DNA of 29,535 nucleotides from an uncultured Opitutia bacterium. GTDB lineage: Bacteria; Verrucomicrobiota; Verrucomicrobiia; Opitutales; UBA953. Position 1 is the stretch's first letter, and every line of letters starts with the position of its first letter. Below are positions 14,955-23,428 of the stretch, one piece after another. The position numbers and the translations under genes were made by a program. The stretch covers positions 1 through 29,535 of the forward strand of contig CALEEU010000105.1 in assembly GCA_937875975.1 (NCBI GenBank), read 5' to 3'. The notes beneath the pieces were generated by a model, which did not search any database, had not been told where the DNA came from, and worked only from the letters and a program-made list of their open reading frames with translations.

Positions 14955-17519
14955 ATGCTTTCCCGTCTCGTCTTTCTCGGTCTCGTCCTGTCGCCCTTAG
15001 GGTCCTTTGGGGCGTTGCCGGCGTTTCTTGAGCAGAACTGCGTCGAGTGCCATGACGCCGACGCCAAGAAGGGCGGTCTCGACCTGACGGCTCTCAAATC
15101 CGACCTGACCGATGCCAAGTCCTTCGAGACCTGGGTGAAGATTTTTGATCGTACCGCCAACGGCGAGATGCCGCCCAAGAAGAAGGCGCGTCCCGACGCC
15201 ACCCAGAAGTCGGCTTACCTCGGTGATCTCTCCGCGCTTCTGTTTCGTCAGGATGCCTCCCGGATTGCCTCGCAGGGGCGTACGGTCGAGCGTCGGATGA
15301 ACCGGTTCGAATATGAGAACGCCGTGCGCGACCTCTTGCAGGCGCCTTGGCTCGACCTGAAGGAGATTCTCCCTGAAGACACCGAAGCGTTTCGCTTCAA
15401 TAAGACCGGACAGGCTCTCGACGTCTCGCACGTCCAGCTCCAGCGCTATCTTACCGCCGCGGAAGAAGGGCTGAAGTCGGCGTTCCTTTCGTCCGTCGAG
15501 AAGCCTGATGCCTCACCCAGGCGTTTCTACGCCCGCCAGCAGGGTAGCTACACCGGCAAGATGAAGTTCTCGGAATTCAACATGTCGCCCGAGCGCGCGA
15601 CCTTTCCGACGCTCGGGTTCGCCGGCCAGCCCGACGTCCGTCGCGGCGACGCCAAGATGACCGTCGGCAAGGCTGACCCCAGGCTCCGCGACGAAGAAGG
15701 CGTGGGGGTCGTGCATGGCTCCTATGAGCCGGTGGAGCCTAACTTCGGTTCGTTCCGGGCGCCGACCGCCGGACGTTACAAGATCAAGCTCTGCGGTCAC
15801 TCCGTGTGGGTCGGGCCGGGCAAGCCGACCGGCAAGGGCCCGGTGCGATGGCATATCCCTGACCTCGATGATATCTCCAAGGGCCGCCGGCCTGAGCCGG
15901 TGACGGTCTACGCCCTGACGCCTCCGCGCGTCCTGCGTCGCATCGCCAACGTCGACTTCAATCCTGACCCGACCGTCAACGAGATCGACGTCGTCCTGAA
16001 GGCTGGCGAGTCCATCCAGATCGACACCGTCCGTTTCTATCGCTCCCGTCCGGGTGCCAGCCGCGCGCAGAATCCCTTGGCGACCCCGGAAGGGCAGCCG
16101 GGCATGGTGATGCGCTGGATCGAGGTCGAAGGCCCCATTGCGCCGAAGTGGCCCGCTGCGCCTTACGCGGTGTTGTTCGATAATCTGCCTGCGAAGCGGG
16201 CCGTGGGCTCGCCCCTCCGCTATGATGTCGAAACGAACGACGCGCCGAAGGACGCCGAGCGGCTCCTCCGTCGTTTCGTGAAGCAGGCTTACCGTGCCCC
16301 CGTATCAGCGCAGGAAGAGGTCCGCTTCCTGCCGGTCATCTTGGGTGCGATGAAATCAGGCAGCACTTTCGCCGAGGCGATGCTCGCCGGCTACACCGCC
16401 GTGCTCTGCTCGCCTTCCTATCTTTACTTGCAGGAGAAGCCCGGCCGTCTGGACGACCACGCCTTGGCCGCGCGGCTGGCTTATTTCCTGTGGAACTCTC
16501 CACCCGACGCGCGGCTTCGTTCGCTGGCCGAGGCTGGTACGTTGCACGAGCCCAAGGTGCTGCGTGCGCAGACGGAACGTCTCCTGGCCGACCCTCGCTC
16601 GGCCCGTTTCGTCGATACTTTCACCGACTATTGGCTCGAGCTGCGTAAAGCCGGAGCCAACGACCCTGACAGCCTGCTCTATCCGGACTATTACCTTGAT
16701 GACCATCTCATCGAATCGGCGCGCGACGAGAGCCACGCCACCTTCGCTGAAATGATTCGCGGCAATCTCCCTGCGCGCGGCATCGTCGACGCGGATTTCG
16801 TCTTCGTGAACGAACGCCTGGCGACCCTTTATCAGCTGCCTCCGGTCGCGGGCGCGAAGCTGCAAAAGGTGACTCTCCCTAAGGACAGCGTCCGCGGTGG
16901 TTTCATGACGCAGGCGGCTGTCCTTAAGGTCACCGCTAATGGCACGACGACCTCGCCGGTGATCCGGGGCGCGTGGATCATGGAACGCGTGCTCGGCCGT
17001 AAGCCCCCGCCTCCGCCTCCGAGTGTGCCGGCCGTCGAGCCAGATACCCGTGGCGCCGTGACGATCCGTCAGCAGCTGGATAAGCACCGCACGCTGGAAT
17101 CTTGTTCTTCCTGCCACACCCAGATCGATCCGCCCGGTTTCGCCTTGGAGAGTTTCGACGTCATGGGCGGCTTCCGGTCGCGCTATCGCGCCTTGGACGG
17201 TAAGACTCCGGAGATCGGCCTCGGCAAGAACGGGCAGAAGTATGCCTTCCATAATGCCTTGCCCATCGAGACCTACGGCGACCTCGACGGCAAGAAGTTC
17301 GATGACATCCGTGATTTCAAGAAGATCGTCGCCGCCGACGAGCGTCAGCTCGCACGTAATATCGTCGGGCAGCTGACGGTCTATGCCACCGGTGCCCCGG
17401 TAGGTTTCGCCGACCGCCCGAAGGTCGAGGTCATCCTCGATCAGGCCAAGGCCGGCCATTTCGGCGTCCGCGATCTCATCCACGGGCTTGTTTCCAGCGA
17501 ACTTTTCCTTAACAAATAA
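14955..17519 (+). CDS. Secreted haem-c protein of the DUF1587/1595/1592/1588/1585 (planctomycete cytochrome) family
   Basis: 854 residues. A Sec signal covers about 1-19. A PSCyt1-type haem site CVECH is at 29-33, followed by the KKGGLDL block. Domains in order: DUF1587 (RRMNRFEYENAVRDLL, about 115-185); a beta-rich, carbohydrate-binding-like stretch (about 260-400); DUF1595 (RRFVKQAYRAPVS, about 430); DUF1592 (YTAVLCSPSYLYLQEK to NERLATLYQLP, about 470-640); DUF1588 (RGGFMTQAAVLKVTANGTTTSPVIRGAW-type block, a run of six prolines, and a second haem site CSSCH at 717-721); and DUF1585 at the C-terminus. The family is abundant in Planctomycetes and Verrucomicrobia; its reaction is not known. 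The ATG at 14955 has an AGGAG site, and upstream in-frame starts lack a signal peptide. Its stop is 10 bp from the DUF1552 gene. Confidence 0.92.
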   Translation: MLSRLVFLGLVLSPLGSFGALPAFLEQNCVECHDADAKKGGLDLTALKSDLTDAKSFETWVKIFDRTANGEMPPKKKARPDATQKSAYLGDLSALLFRQDASRIASQGRTVERRMNRFEYENAVRDLLQAPWLDLKEILPEDTEAFRFNKTGQALDVSHVQLQRYLTAAEEGLKSAFLSSVEKPDASPRRFYARQQGSYTGKMKFSEFNMSPERATFPTLGFAGQPDVRRGDAKMTVGKADPRLRDEEGVGVVHGSYEPVEPNFGSFRAPTAGRYKIKLCGHSVWVGPGKPTGKGPVRWHIPDLDDISKGRRPEPVTVYALTPPRVLRRIANVDFNPDPTVNEIDVVLKAGESIQIDTVRFYRSRPGASRAQNPLATPEGQPGMVMRWIEVEGPIAPKWPAAPYAVLFDNLPAKRAVGSPLRYDVETNDAPKDAERLLRRFVKQAYRAPVSAQEEVRFLPVILGAMKSGSTFAEAMLAGYTAVLCSPSYLYLQEKPGRLDDHALAARLAYFLWNSPPDARLRSLAEAGTLHEPKVLRAQTERLLADPRSARFVDTFTDYWLELRKAGANDPDSLLYPDYYLDDHLIESARDESHATFAEMIRGNLPARGIVDADFVFVNERLATLYQLPPVAGAKLQKVTLPKDSVRGGFMTQAAVLKVTANGTTTSPVIRGAWIMERVLGRKPPPPPPSVPAVEPDTRGAVTIRQQLDKHRTLESCSSCHTQIDPPGFALESFDVMGGFRSRYRALDGKTPEIGLGKNGQKYAFHNALPIETYGDLDGKKFDDIRDFKKIVAADERQLARNIVGQLTVYATGAPVGFADRPKVEVILDQAKAGHFGVRDLIHGLVSSELFLNK

Positions 17520-17529
17520 CCTTACCCCC

Positions 17530-18867
17530 ATGTCCTCTTCCTTGAACCCGGCCAACACGCCCTACGTCGCCTTCAAGCGTGCCGTCTCCCGTCGTCGTTT
17601 TCTGGCCGGTACCGGCGTGCTCCTCGCGTTGCCGATGCTCGACGCGATGACGCCCGCCTTCGCGGCCGCCCCGGCCCCCTCGGCCAAGCCGCGTCGCATG
17701 CTGGGTATCTGCAATAATCTCGGCCTTGTCCCCGACTACTTCTTTCCGACCGGCAAGGGTAAGGACTACAAGGCCTCGCCGTACCTCGAACTCCTGCAGG
17801 CGCACCGCAAGGATTTCAGCGTCTTCTCCGGCGTCTCGCACCCCGACGTCGACGGCGGTCACCCAGCGGATAATTGCTTCCTCACGGCGGCCCCCCACCC
17901 GAGCAGCGGCGGCTTCCGCAATACCATCTCGCTGGATCAATTCATGGCCGAACGTATCGGCCACTTGACGCGTTTCCCTTCGATGACCCTCGGCGTCAAC
18001 TGCGCCCGCGGATCGCGCAGCCTTTCCTGGACGGCGGGCGGCGTGATGATTCCGACGGAAGAGAAGGCCTCCGAGGTCTTTCGTAAGATGTTCATGGGCG
18101 GTTCCGCCGCCGAAGTGCAGGCCCAGGAGCGTCGCCTCCAGCTCGGCCAGAGCATCCTCGATGCGGTCGGCGGTCAGGCGGGCGAGCTTCGCCGCACGAT
18201 GGGCGGACAGGACCGCGATCGTCTCGACCAGTATTTCACCAGCGTCCGCGAACTCGAACAGCGGATGCAGATGTCCAAGGAGTGGGAGCGGAAGCCCCGT
18301 CCGGTGGCCAAGACCTCCGCGCCGCTCGATCCCAGCAGCCCGAAGGAGTACATGGATAAGGTCAGCCTGATGTACGACATGGCCCGCCTCTGCTTCGAGA
18401 CCGACTCTTCCCGCGCCGTGACGCTCATGCTGGATAGCGTGAACACGCCGGCCTTGGATATCGACCACGTCCACACCACGACGGACGGCTATCACAGCCT
18501 CTCGCATCACGGTAAGTCGGCCAAGAAGCTTTCGCAGCTCAAGGATATCGACAGCATGCACATGCGCCTGCTCGCGAAGCTCATGGCGGACCTCAAGACC
18601 TCGAAGGAAGACGGCGCCCCGCTCCTTGACCGCACGATGATCCTCTACGGCAGCAACCTTGGTAACGCCAGCGCCCACACGACGATCAACCTGCCGACGC
18701 TCTTCATGGGCGGAGGTTTCAATCATGGTCAGCACCATGTGTTCGACACCGAGCACAACGCCCCGCTGCCGAACCTCTTCGTTTCCATGCTCCAGCGCAT
18801 GGGCATCGATGCGGATAAGTTCGCGTCGTCGACCGGAACGATGCGCGGCTTGAACCTGGTCGGCTAA
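17530..18867 (+). CDS. Tat-exported DUF1552 protein
   Basis: 445 residues. The N-terminal twin-arginine signal has SRRRFLAG at 20-27, a hydrophobic core (GVLLALPML) and an AFA cleavage context near 45. The rest is one DUF1552 domain (PF07586): RRMLGICNNLGLVPDYFFP, FSVFSGVSHPDVDGGHP, then LMLDSVNTPALDIDHVHTT and ILYGSNLGNASAH. DUF1552 is related to DUF1501 and, distantly, to the alkaline-phosphatase/sulfatase superfamily. No catalytic reaction is established. A Tat signal implies export folded, perhaps with a cofactor or metal. It regularly occurs beside DUF1592-type cytochromes, as here (10 bp downstream of one). TatC is encoded in the same window. Confidence 0.92.
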   Translation: MSSSLNPANTPYVAFKRAVSRRRFLAGTGVLLALPMLDAMTPAFAAAPAPSAKPRRMLGICNNLGLVPDYFFPTGKGKDYKASPYLELLQAHRKDFSVFSGVSHPDVDGGHPADNCFLTAAPHPSSGGFRNTISLDQFMAERIGHLTRFPSMTLGVNCARGSRSLSWTAGGVMIPTEEKASEVFRKMFMGGSAAEVQAQERRLQLGQSILDAVGGQAGELRRTMGGQDRDRLDQYFTSVRELEQRMQMSKEWERKPRPVAKTSAPLDPSSPKEYMDKVSLMYDMARLCFETDSSRAVTLMLDSVNTPALDIDHVHTTTDGYHSLSHHGKSAKKLSQLKDIDSMHMRLLAKLMADLKTSKEDGAPLLDRTMILYGSNLGNASAHTTINLPTLFMGGGFNHGQHHVFDTEHNAPLPNLFVSMLQRMGIDADKFASSTGTMRGLNLVG

Positions 18868-18885
18868 TCGGAGGTTTCCTGCCGA
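18868..18885 (+). terminator. Stem-loop directly after the DUF1552 stop codon
   Basis: TCGGAGG, a TTT loop and CCT-G-CCGA form a seven-pair stem with one bulged G, beginning at the base after the TAA stop. No T-run follows, so it is a weak terminator or a 3' stabilising stem separating the cytochrome pair from nagB. Confidence 0.3.
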
Positions 18886-18949
18886 ATAGGACGGGGATAG
18901 GCACTTGCCCAAGGTTGCGCTTCGGGCAGTGTCGGCTGACCCCTTTCCA

Positions 18950-19690
18950 ATGAAAATCCAGAAATCTACCGATGCCGTCGCCATGGGGCAGGCCGCTTCC
19001 GCGCAAGGGGCCAAAGTGCTGCGCGACGTCTTGGCCAAGAAAGGCCGCGCGAACATCATTGTCGCCACCGGTGCCAGCCAGTTCGAGACGTTGAAGCGCT
19101 TAATCAACGAGCCTGGTATCGATTGGTCCAAGGTCACGGTCTTCCATCTCGACGAATATGTCGGACTGCCTGAATCGCATGGCGCCAGTTTCCGGAAATA
19201 CCTGCGCGAACGCTTCATCAGCCAGCTTCCCGCGCAGCCTGAGTTCGTCCCGGTCGATGGCGATGCCGCGGATTTGGGCGCCGAGCTCAAGCGCCTGAAC
19301 GACCGCATCACCGCCTGCCCCATCGACCTCTGTTTCGCCGGCATCGGTGAGAATTCCCACCTCGCCTTCAACGATCCGCCCGCCGACTTCGCCACCGAAG
19401 TCCCTTACATCGTGGTGAACCTCGATCACGCCTGCCGCCAGCAGCAGTTCGGCGAAGGCTGGTTCCCGACCTTCGAGGACGTGCCCAAGCAGGCCGTCTC
19501 GATGTCTATCCGTCAGATCATGAAGAGCGCCTGCCTCATCCTTTCCGTGCCGGACAAGCGCAAGGCCGCCGCCGTCAAGGGAGCCGTCGAAGGTCCGGTG
19601 ACGCCGACCTGTCCTGCTTCGATCGTCCAGCAGCACGCTGACTGTACGCTGTATGTCGACGCGGCCGCCGCTTCGGAGCTTTCCCGCTGA
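18950..19690 (+). CDS. nagB: Glucosamine-6-phosphate deaminase-like protein (NagB family, variant active site)
   Basis: 246 residues of the NagB/6-phosphogluconolactonase superfamily. NagB converts glucosamine-6-phosphate to fructose-6-phosphate and ammonia. Phosphate-binding ATGASQ is at 39-44. VFHLDEYVGL at 64-73 holds the Asp equivalent to E. coli Asp72. GIGENSHLAFNDP at 131-143 aligns with GVGNDGHIAFNEP; the His is kept (137), but E. coli Asp141 is Asn135 and Glu148 is Asp142. A related GENxH form is, from memory, found in a subset of bacterial NagB-like proteins. Being 3 bp before nagA supports an aminosugar role. The start at 18950 (ATG) is preferred to an in-frame TTG 15 codons upstream; no clear ribosome site is visible. 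Confidence 0.82.
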   Translation: MKIQKSTDAVAMGQAASAQGAKVLRDVLAKKGRANIIVATGASQFETLKRLINEPGIDWSKVTVFHLDEYVGLPESHGASFRKYLRERFISQLPAQPEFVPVDGDAADLGAELKRLNDRITACPIDLCFAGIGENSHLAFNDPPADFATEVPYIVVNLDHACRQQQFGEGWFPTFEDVPKQAVSMSIRQIMKSACLILSVPDKRKAAAVKGAVEGPVTPTCPASIVQQHADCTLYVDAAAASELSR

Positions 19691-19693
19691 GCC

Positions 19694-20851
19694 GTGTCCG
19701 CCGCCTCGTTACAGCGCATCCTCGGCCGCGATCCCTCGACGGGCAGGGGCATCGTGGTCACGACCGAGGGCGAGCTGATCAAGGCAATCGACTTCCAGGA
19801 GCATGGTGAGAAGCAGTGGCTCAGCGCGGGCTTCGTCGACCTGCAGGTTAATGGCTATGCCGGCCATGACCTCAACGGACTCACGCTCGACGTCGCGAAC
19901 GTCCAGGCCCTTTGCCGGTCGATGCTCCAGGTGGGCGTCACGACTTTCTTGCCGACGCTCATCACCGCGCCGGAAGCCCGAATTATCGATGCCTTACGGA
20001 CGATTCGCGAGGCGTGCGCGCAGCATCCGGAAGTCGCCGCGATGGTCGCCGGTGTCCATGTCGAAGGACCGCACATCGCACCCGAGGACGGTCCGCGCGG
20101 CGCGCACCCTGCGGCCGACGTCCGCGCGCCTTCCGTCGCCGAGTTCGACCGATGGCAGCTGGCCGCCGGCGGGCTCGTGAAACTGGTCACGCTTTCGCCG
20201 CACTGGCCGGAGGCGCCTGCTTATATCCGCCATCTCGTGAAGGCCGGCGTCACTGTCTCGCTCGGTCATACTTCCGCCGACGCTGCCCAGATCGAGGCGG
20301 CGGTCGACGCCGGCGCGACCCTTTCCACGCACCTCGGCAACGGCTCGCATGCGATGTTGAATCGCCGTCATAACCATCTTTGGCCGCAGCTGGCGGACGA
20401 TCGCCTCACCGCTATGTTCATCGCCGATGGGCATCACCTGACGCCCGCACAACTCAAGACGATGCTTCGGGCCAAAGGCCTCGAGCGATCATTGGTCGTC
20501 TCCGACACGGTTACCTTAGGCGGCCTGCCCGCGGGCAAGTATGAGACCCCCATCGGTGGTAAGGTTGAGCTTCGAGCCGATGGTTTCCTCGCGATCGATG
20601 ACGGTAGCGGTAATTACCTCGCTGGGGCTGCTTTACCCATGACTGCGGCGATTCCCGTGCTCGTGAATCAGGTCGGGCTGACCTTGGGCGAAGCGATCTC
20701 CTTGCTGACGGTCGCACCCGGCCGGCAGGTCGGGGGTAGGGGAGTCTTGGTGGTAGGCCAGCCGGCTGACCTTATGGCATTCCATTGGGACAGTTCCTCG
20801 GTCCGGCCGGAAGTGGCTAGCGTCTGGCTGCGGGGCTGCTCGGTCGTCTGA
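19694..20851 (+). CDS. nagA: N-acetylglucosamine-6-phosphate deacetylase
   Basis: A 385-residue amidohydrolase that removes acetate from GlcNAc-6-phosphate, giving the NagB substrate. Family motifs in order: GFVDLQVNGYAG at 47-57; HVEGPHI with metal ligand Glu124; SLGHTSA with His192; THLGNGSH with His213 (family THLFNAM); IADGHHL around 247; and VVSDTV with the catalytic Asp271. The metal and catalytic residues expected for NagA are present. It starts at GTG 3 bp after the NagB-like gene, so the two are translated together. The pair is intracellular and would process GlcNAc-P taken up from chitin, mucin or peptidoglycan. A tetraloop hairpin follows the stop. Confidence 0.9.
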   Translation: MSAASLQRILGRDPSTGRGIVVTTEGELIKAIDFQEHGEKQWLSAGFVDLQVNGYAGHDLNGLTLDVANVQALCRSMLQVGVTTFLPTLITAPEARIIDALRTIREACAQHPEVAAMVAGVHVEGPHIAPEDGPRGAHPAADVRAPSVAEFDRWQLAAGGLVKLVTLSPHWPEAPAYIRHLVKAGVTVSLGHTSADAAQIEAAVDAGATLSTHLGNGSHAMLNRRHNHLWPQLADDRLTAMFIADGHHLTPAQLKTMLRAKGLERSLVVSDTVTLGGLPAGKYETPIGGKVELRADGFLAIDDGSGNYLAGAALPMTAAIPVLVNQVGLTLGEAISLLTVAPGRQVGGRGVLVVGQPADLMAFHWDSSSVRPEVASVWLRGCSVV

Positions 20852-20866
20852 GCCCCGAAAGGGGTT
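20851..20866 (+). terminator. Tetraloop hairpin after nagA
   Basis: AGCCCC and GGGGTT pair around a GAAA (GNRA) loop, overlapping the last base of the nagA stop and followed by ATTGAAAAATT. The stem is stable but the T-run is interrupted, so termination is plausible and not certain. Confidence 0.45.
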
Positions 20867-20936
20867 ATTGAAAAATTCGATATAGGGCTGGGCAGCTAAG
20901 CCTCGCCTCCTTGTGGCCCGCGCCTAGTTTGAGGGC

Positions 20937-23402
20937 ATGGAAGCATTATCGGTCTTGATTGGCTTTGCCTGCCTAGGACTCGGACTCTACCTGCCGGTCC
21001 GTTTCTTCAAGCTCATTGGGGAAGTGAAATCGCTGGAACAGCGTTTAGCGGTCTTGGATAAAAGGTTGCCAGCGAGCCCGGCGAATTCGGTCGCGGCGCC
21101 TTCGGTGGCCGCTCCGGTTCCCTCCGTCGCCACTGCACCCATCGCGCCTCCGCCTCTCCCGCCGACGCCGGTGCGGCCAGTGGCTCCGGTTCGGGCTGCT
21201 GTCGCGCAGCCTGATCCTCTTTCTGAGCGTCTCCGCGATCTCGGGCTGTTGCCTCCGGCTGACCTCAAGGGCGAGTATGCGCTCGGAGCCTGGTGGGCCG
21301 TGCGTGTGGGCGGGGTGCTCGCCGTCGCCGCGGTCGTCTTCCTCGGCATCTGGCTTAACCTGCGTTCCACGATTCCGCCGATTGTGCGTGTCATCGAGGT
21401 GGCTTTGGTCGGCGCGGGTCTTTTCTGGGGCGGCCTCCGTCTTTCGGCCAAGCGCAAGGACTTGGGAGAAGTACTGGCCGCCACTGGTCTCGCGGCCTGG
21501 CAGTTCGCCGCCTGGGCTACCTACGGACTCGATAAGATGCGGGTCTGTGAAAGCCCGGCTCAGGCCGCCTTGGTCCAGTTCCTCGTGGCCTTCGGCGTCG
21601 CCTTCGTCGCCCTGGCCAAGGGCAGCAAACTCTTCGGCCAGCTCGCGGTCGTCTTCGCCACCGTCGCGGTGTATTTCTCCATTGGTTCCGGTGCTGCGCC
21701 TGGGTCTACCGCGACGGGTGCCGGTTTGATTGCCTTGCTCGGCGTCATCCTGATGGTGCTTGGCCCGTGGGGCTCCGCCGGCGTGCTGGGGTTGATCGGC
21801 TCTCAGGCCTGCCTGTTGTTCCTTTACGACGCCATGCCGTCGAACGGTGCGAATTATCTGCCGCTGCAACTCGCTGCGCTGGGTTCGTTCCTCGTGCTCT
21901 GGATCGGCGAGCGCTTGGTAAGGGACGATGCTGTGTTGCTTGGGCGTGATGCCCGTGCGGCTTTCCAGCTCGCGAGCTTCTTTGCTCCGGCTTTCATCGC
22001 GCTTTTCCTGGCACAAGGGACAGAGGGGGATCGGGCAACGGTTTCCCTGCTTATCGCCTCAGTCGCCGCTCTCGCCGGCCTGCTGGAGCGGGGCCGAAGT
22101 CAGCTTGTCTTCGAGGTGTTGCTCTTGGCGGCGGTTGGCTTCGTCGGCGCCGGGCTGGCATGGCTCGTGGATCCGCATCTCATCTGGCTCATCTGGGCGC
22201 TCGCCGCCGCGGCTACCTTGGTCGTCGGCACGCGCACGCGCTCGGAGCTCGTCCGCTGGTCTTCGGAGGCCCTCGCCGGCGTCGCGACCTTCGCTTTCAT
22301 CGACCACCCGCCGGCGAAGCCCTGGATCGCGCTGGCTGGTATCGCGGCCTTAGGCCTGATGCTGGCATTTCGCGAGGATTGGGAGCGCCTCTCGGGTTGG
22401 CAGAAATTCCGTCGCATCGTCGGCATCCTTGGCCTGGCCGCCGTCGTGCTGGCCGTCCAGGATCAATTACCGAAGGTCGACACCGGTTGGCCGTGGCTCG
22501 TGCTATTGCTGGTCGCCGCCGTGCGTTTCCGTCCGGCTCTGCTTTGGGCCGCGGCGCCGGGATACCTCTTCTCCGCCGTGCTTGTCATCTTCTGGCGTCC
22601 GATCGTCGGTTCGGAGCCGTCCGCTTGGGCGGTCTTCTGGGCCGCGTTGGTGCTGGTCGGCAACAGTGTCGCCATGTGGCGACTTGTCGGTCGAGCCGGC
22701 GATGGCGGCAGGGTCCTTCGCTTTGCTTTGACGTTCGTGACGGCCGTCGTGCTCTTCGCGTTCACCCATCACCTCGTCAGCCGCCTTCTTTCGCCGGCGA
22801 CCGCAAACTGGTCTCCGTCCGCCTGGCGACTCGCCTTGCTTTGGTCTGCGGGTGCGACGATGCTGGTCGGAATCACCGTTCTCTGGCGCCGACTTGGAGC
22901 CATTCCGTCGGACCTTTCCTTGGCTGCCGCCGGCGGGCTCATCGGCTTCTTCGTCCAGGGCGTGGTCGCGGAGGGGGCTGGTCTGAGGCAGCTCGGCCTA
23001 GCCCAATCGCCCTTCATCCTGCTCGGCCATGGTTGCCTGCTATACGTCCTTGTCGTCCACACGAAGGAACAGGGAGCCTGGGGCAGCGTGCAGCGTGCCG
23101 CCCTTGGCGTCGGCTCCTTGTTCTTCATGAGTTTCGTCATGCTGGCCCAGCTGCCTGGCGCGGGCGTCTCGCTCTTCTGGGCCTTGGCTTCCTTGCTGAC
23201 CTTCGTCATGGGCCATCTGCTGGCCACGCGTTCGCTACGCATGGTCGGCCTCGCCGGCCTGGTCATCGCGACCCTCCGGGTGCTCTCGCACGATATCACC
23301 GACATGCTCGGCCGCATCGCCGCCTGCGCTGCCGTGGCGGTCGCCTTCTTCGGCATCGCTTGGCTCTACGGCCGGATCACCGCCGAGAAGAAGGACGCTT
23401 AG
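20937..23402 (+). CDS. DUF2339 polytopic membrane protein
   Basis: An 821-residue inner-membrane protein of the DUF2339 family (PF10101). Residues 1-25 form a first membrane helix. A short coiled segment (FKLIGEVKSLEQRLAVLDKRL) and a Pro/Ala/Val-rich linker (about 50-100) follow. The diagnostic block LGAWWAVRVGGVLAVAAVVFL leads into a series of roughly twenty or more hydrophobic helices to the C-terminus, with RIAACAAVAVAFFGIAWLYGR last. The family's role is unknown; similarity to multipass envelope proteins suggests transport or glycan assembly, which is inference. A GAGGG ribosome site precedes the ATG at 20937. It stands 85 bp after nagA, beyond a probable terminator, and 26 bp before the amidohydrolase. 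Confidence 0.85.
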   Translation: MEALSVLIGFACLGLGLYLPVRFFKLIGEVKSLEQRLAVLDKRLPASPANSVAAPSVAAPVPSVATAPIAPPPLPPTPVRPVAPVRAAVAQPDPLSERLRDLGLLPPADLKGEYALGAWWAVRVGGVLAVAAVVFLGIWLNLRSTIPPIVRVIEVALVGAGLFWGGLRLSAKRKDLGEVLAATGLAAWQFAAWATYGLDKMRVCESPAQAALVQFLVAFGVAFVALAKGSKLFGQLAVVFATVAVYFSIGSGAAPGSTATGAGLIALLGVILMVLGPWGSAGVLGLIGSQACLLFLYDAMPSNGANYLPLQLAALGSFLVLWIGERLVRDDAVLLGRDARAAFQLASFFAPAFIALFLAQGTEGDRATVSLLIASVAALAGLLERGRSQLVFEVLLLAAVGFVGAGLAWLVDPHLIWLIWALAAAATLVVGTRTRSELVRWSSEALAGVATFAFIDHPPAKPWIALAGIAALGLMLAFREDWERLSGWQKFRRIVGILGLAAVVLAVQDQLPKVDTGWPWLVLLLVAAVRFRPALLWAAAPGYLFSAVLVIFWRPIVGSEPSAWAVFWAALVLVGNSVAMWRLVGRAGDGGRVLRFALTFVTAVVLFAFTHHLVSRLLSPATANWSPSAWRLALLWSAGATMLVGITVLWRRLGAIPSDLSLAAAGGLIGFFVQGVVAEGAGLRQLGLAQSPFILLGHGCLLYVLVVHTKEQGAWGSVQRAALGVGSLFFMSFVMLAQLPGAGVSLFWALASLLTFVMGHLLATRSLRMVGLAGLVIATLRVLSHDITDMLGRIAACAAVAVAFFGIAWLYGRITAEKKDA

Positions 23403-23428
23403 ATTAAAGCCTCTCCCTTATTATTCCT

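Noticed and set aside
17509..19395. A 628-codon minus-strand open frame across the DUF1552 and nagB-like genes
   Set aside because: It spans two well-supported plus-strand genes and the gap between them and has no family motifs; an antisense artefact of high GC.
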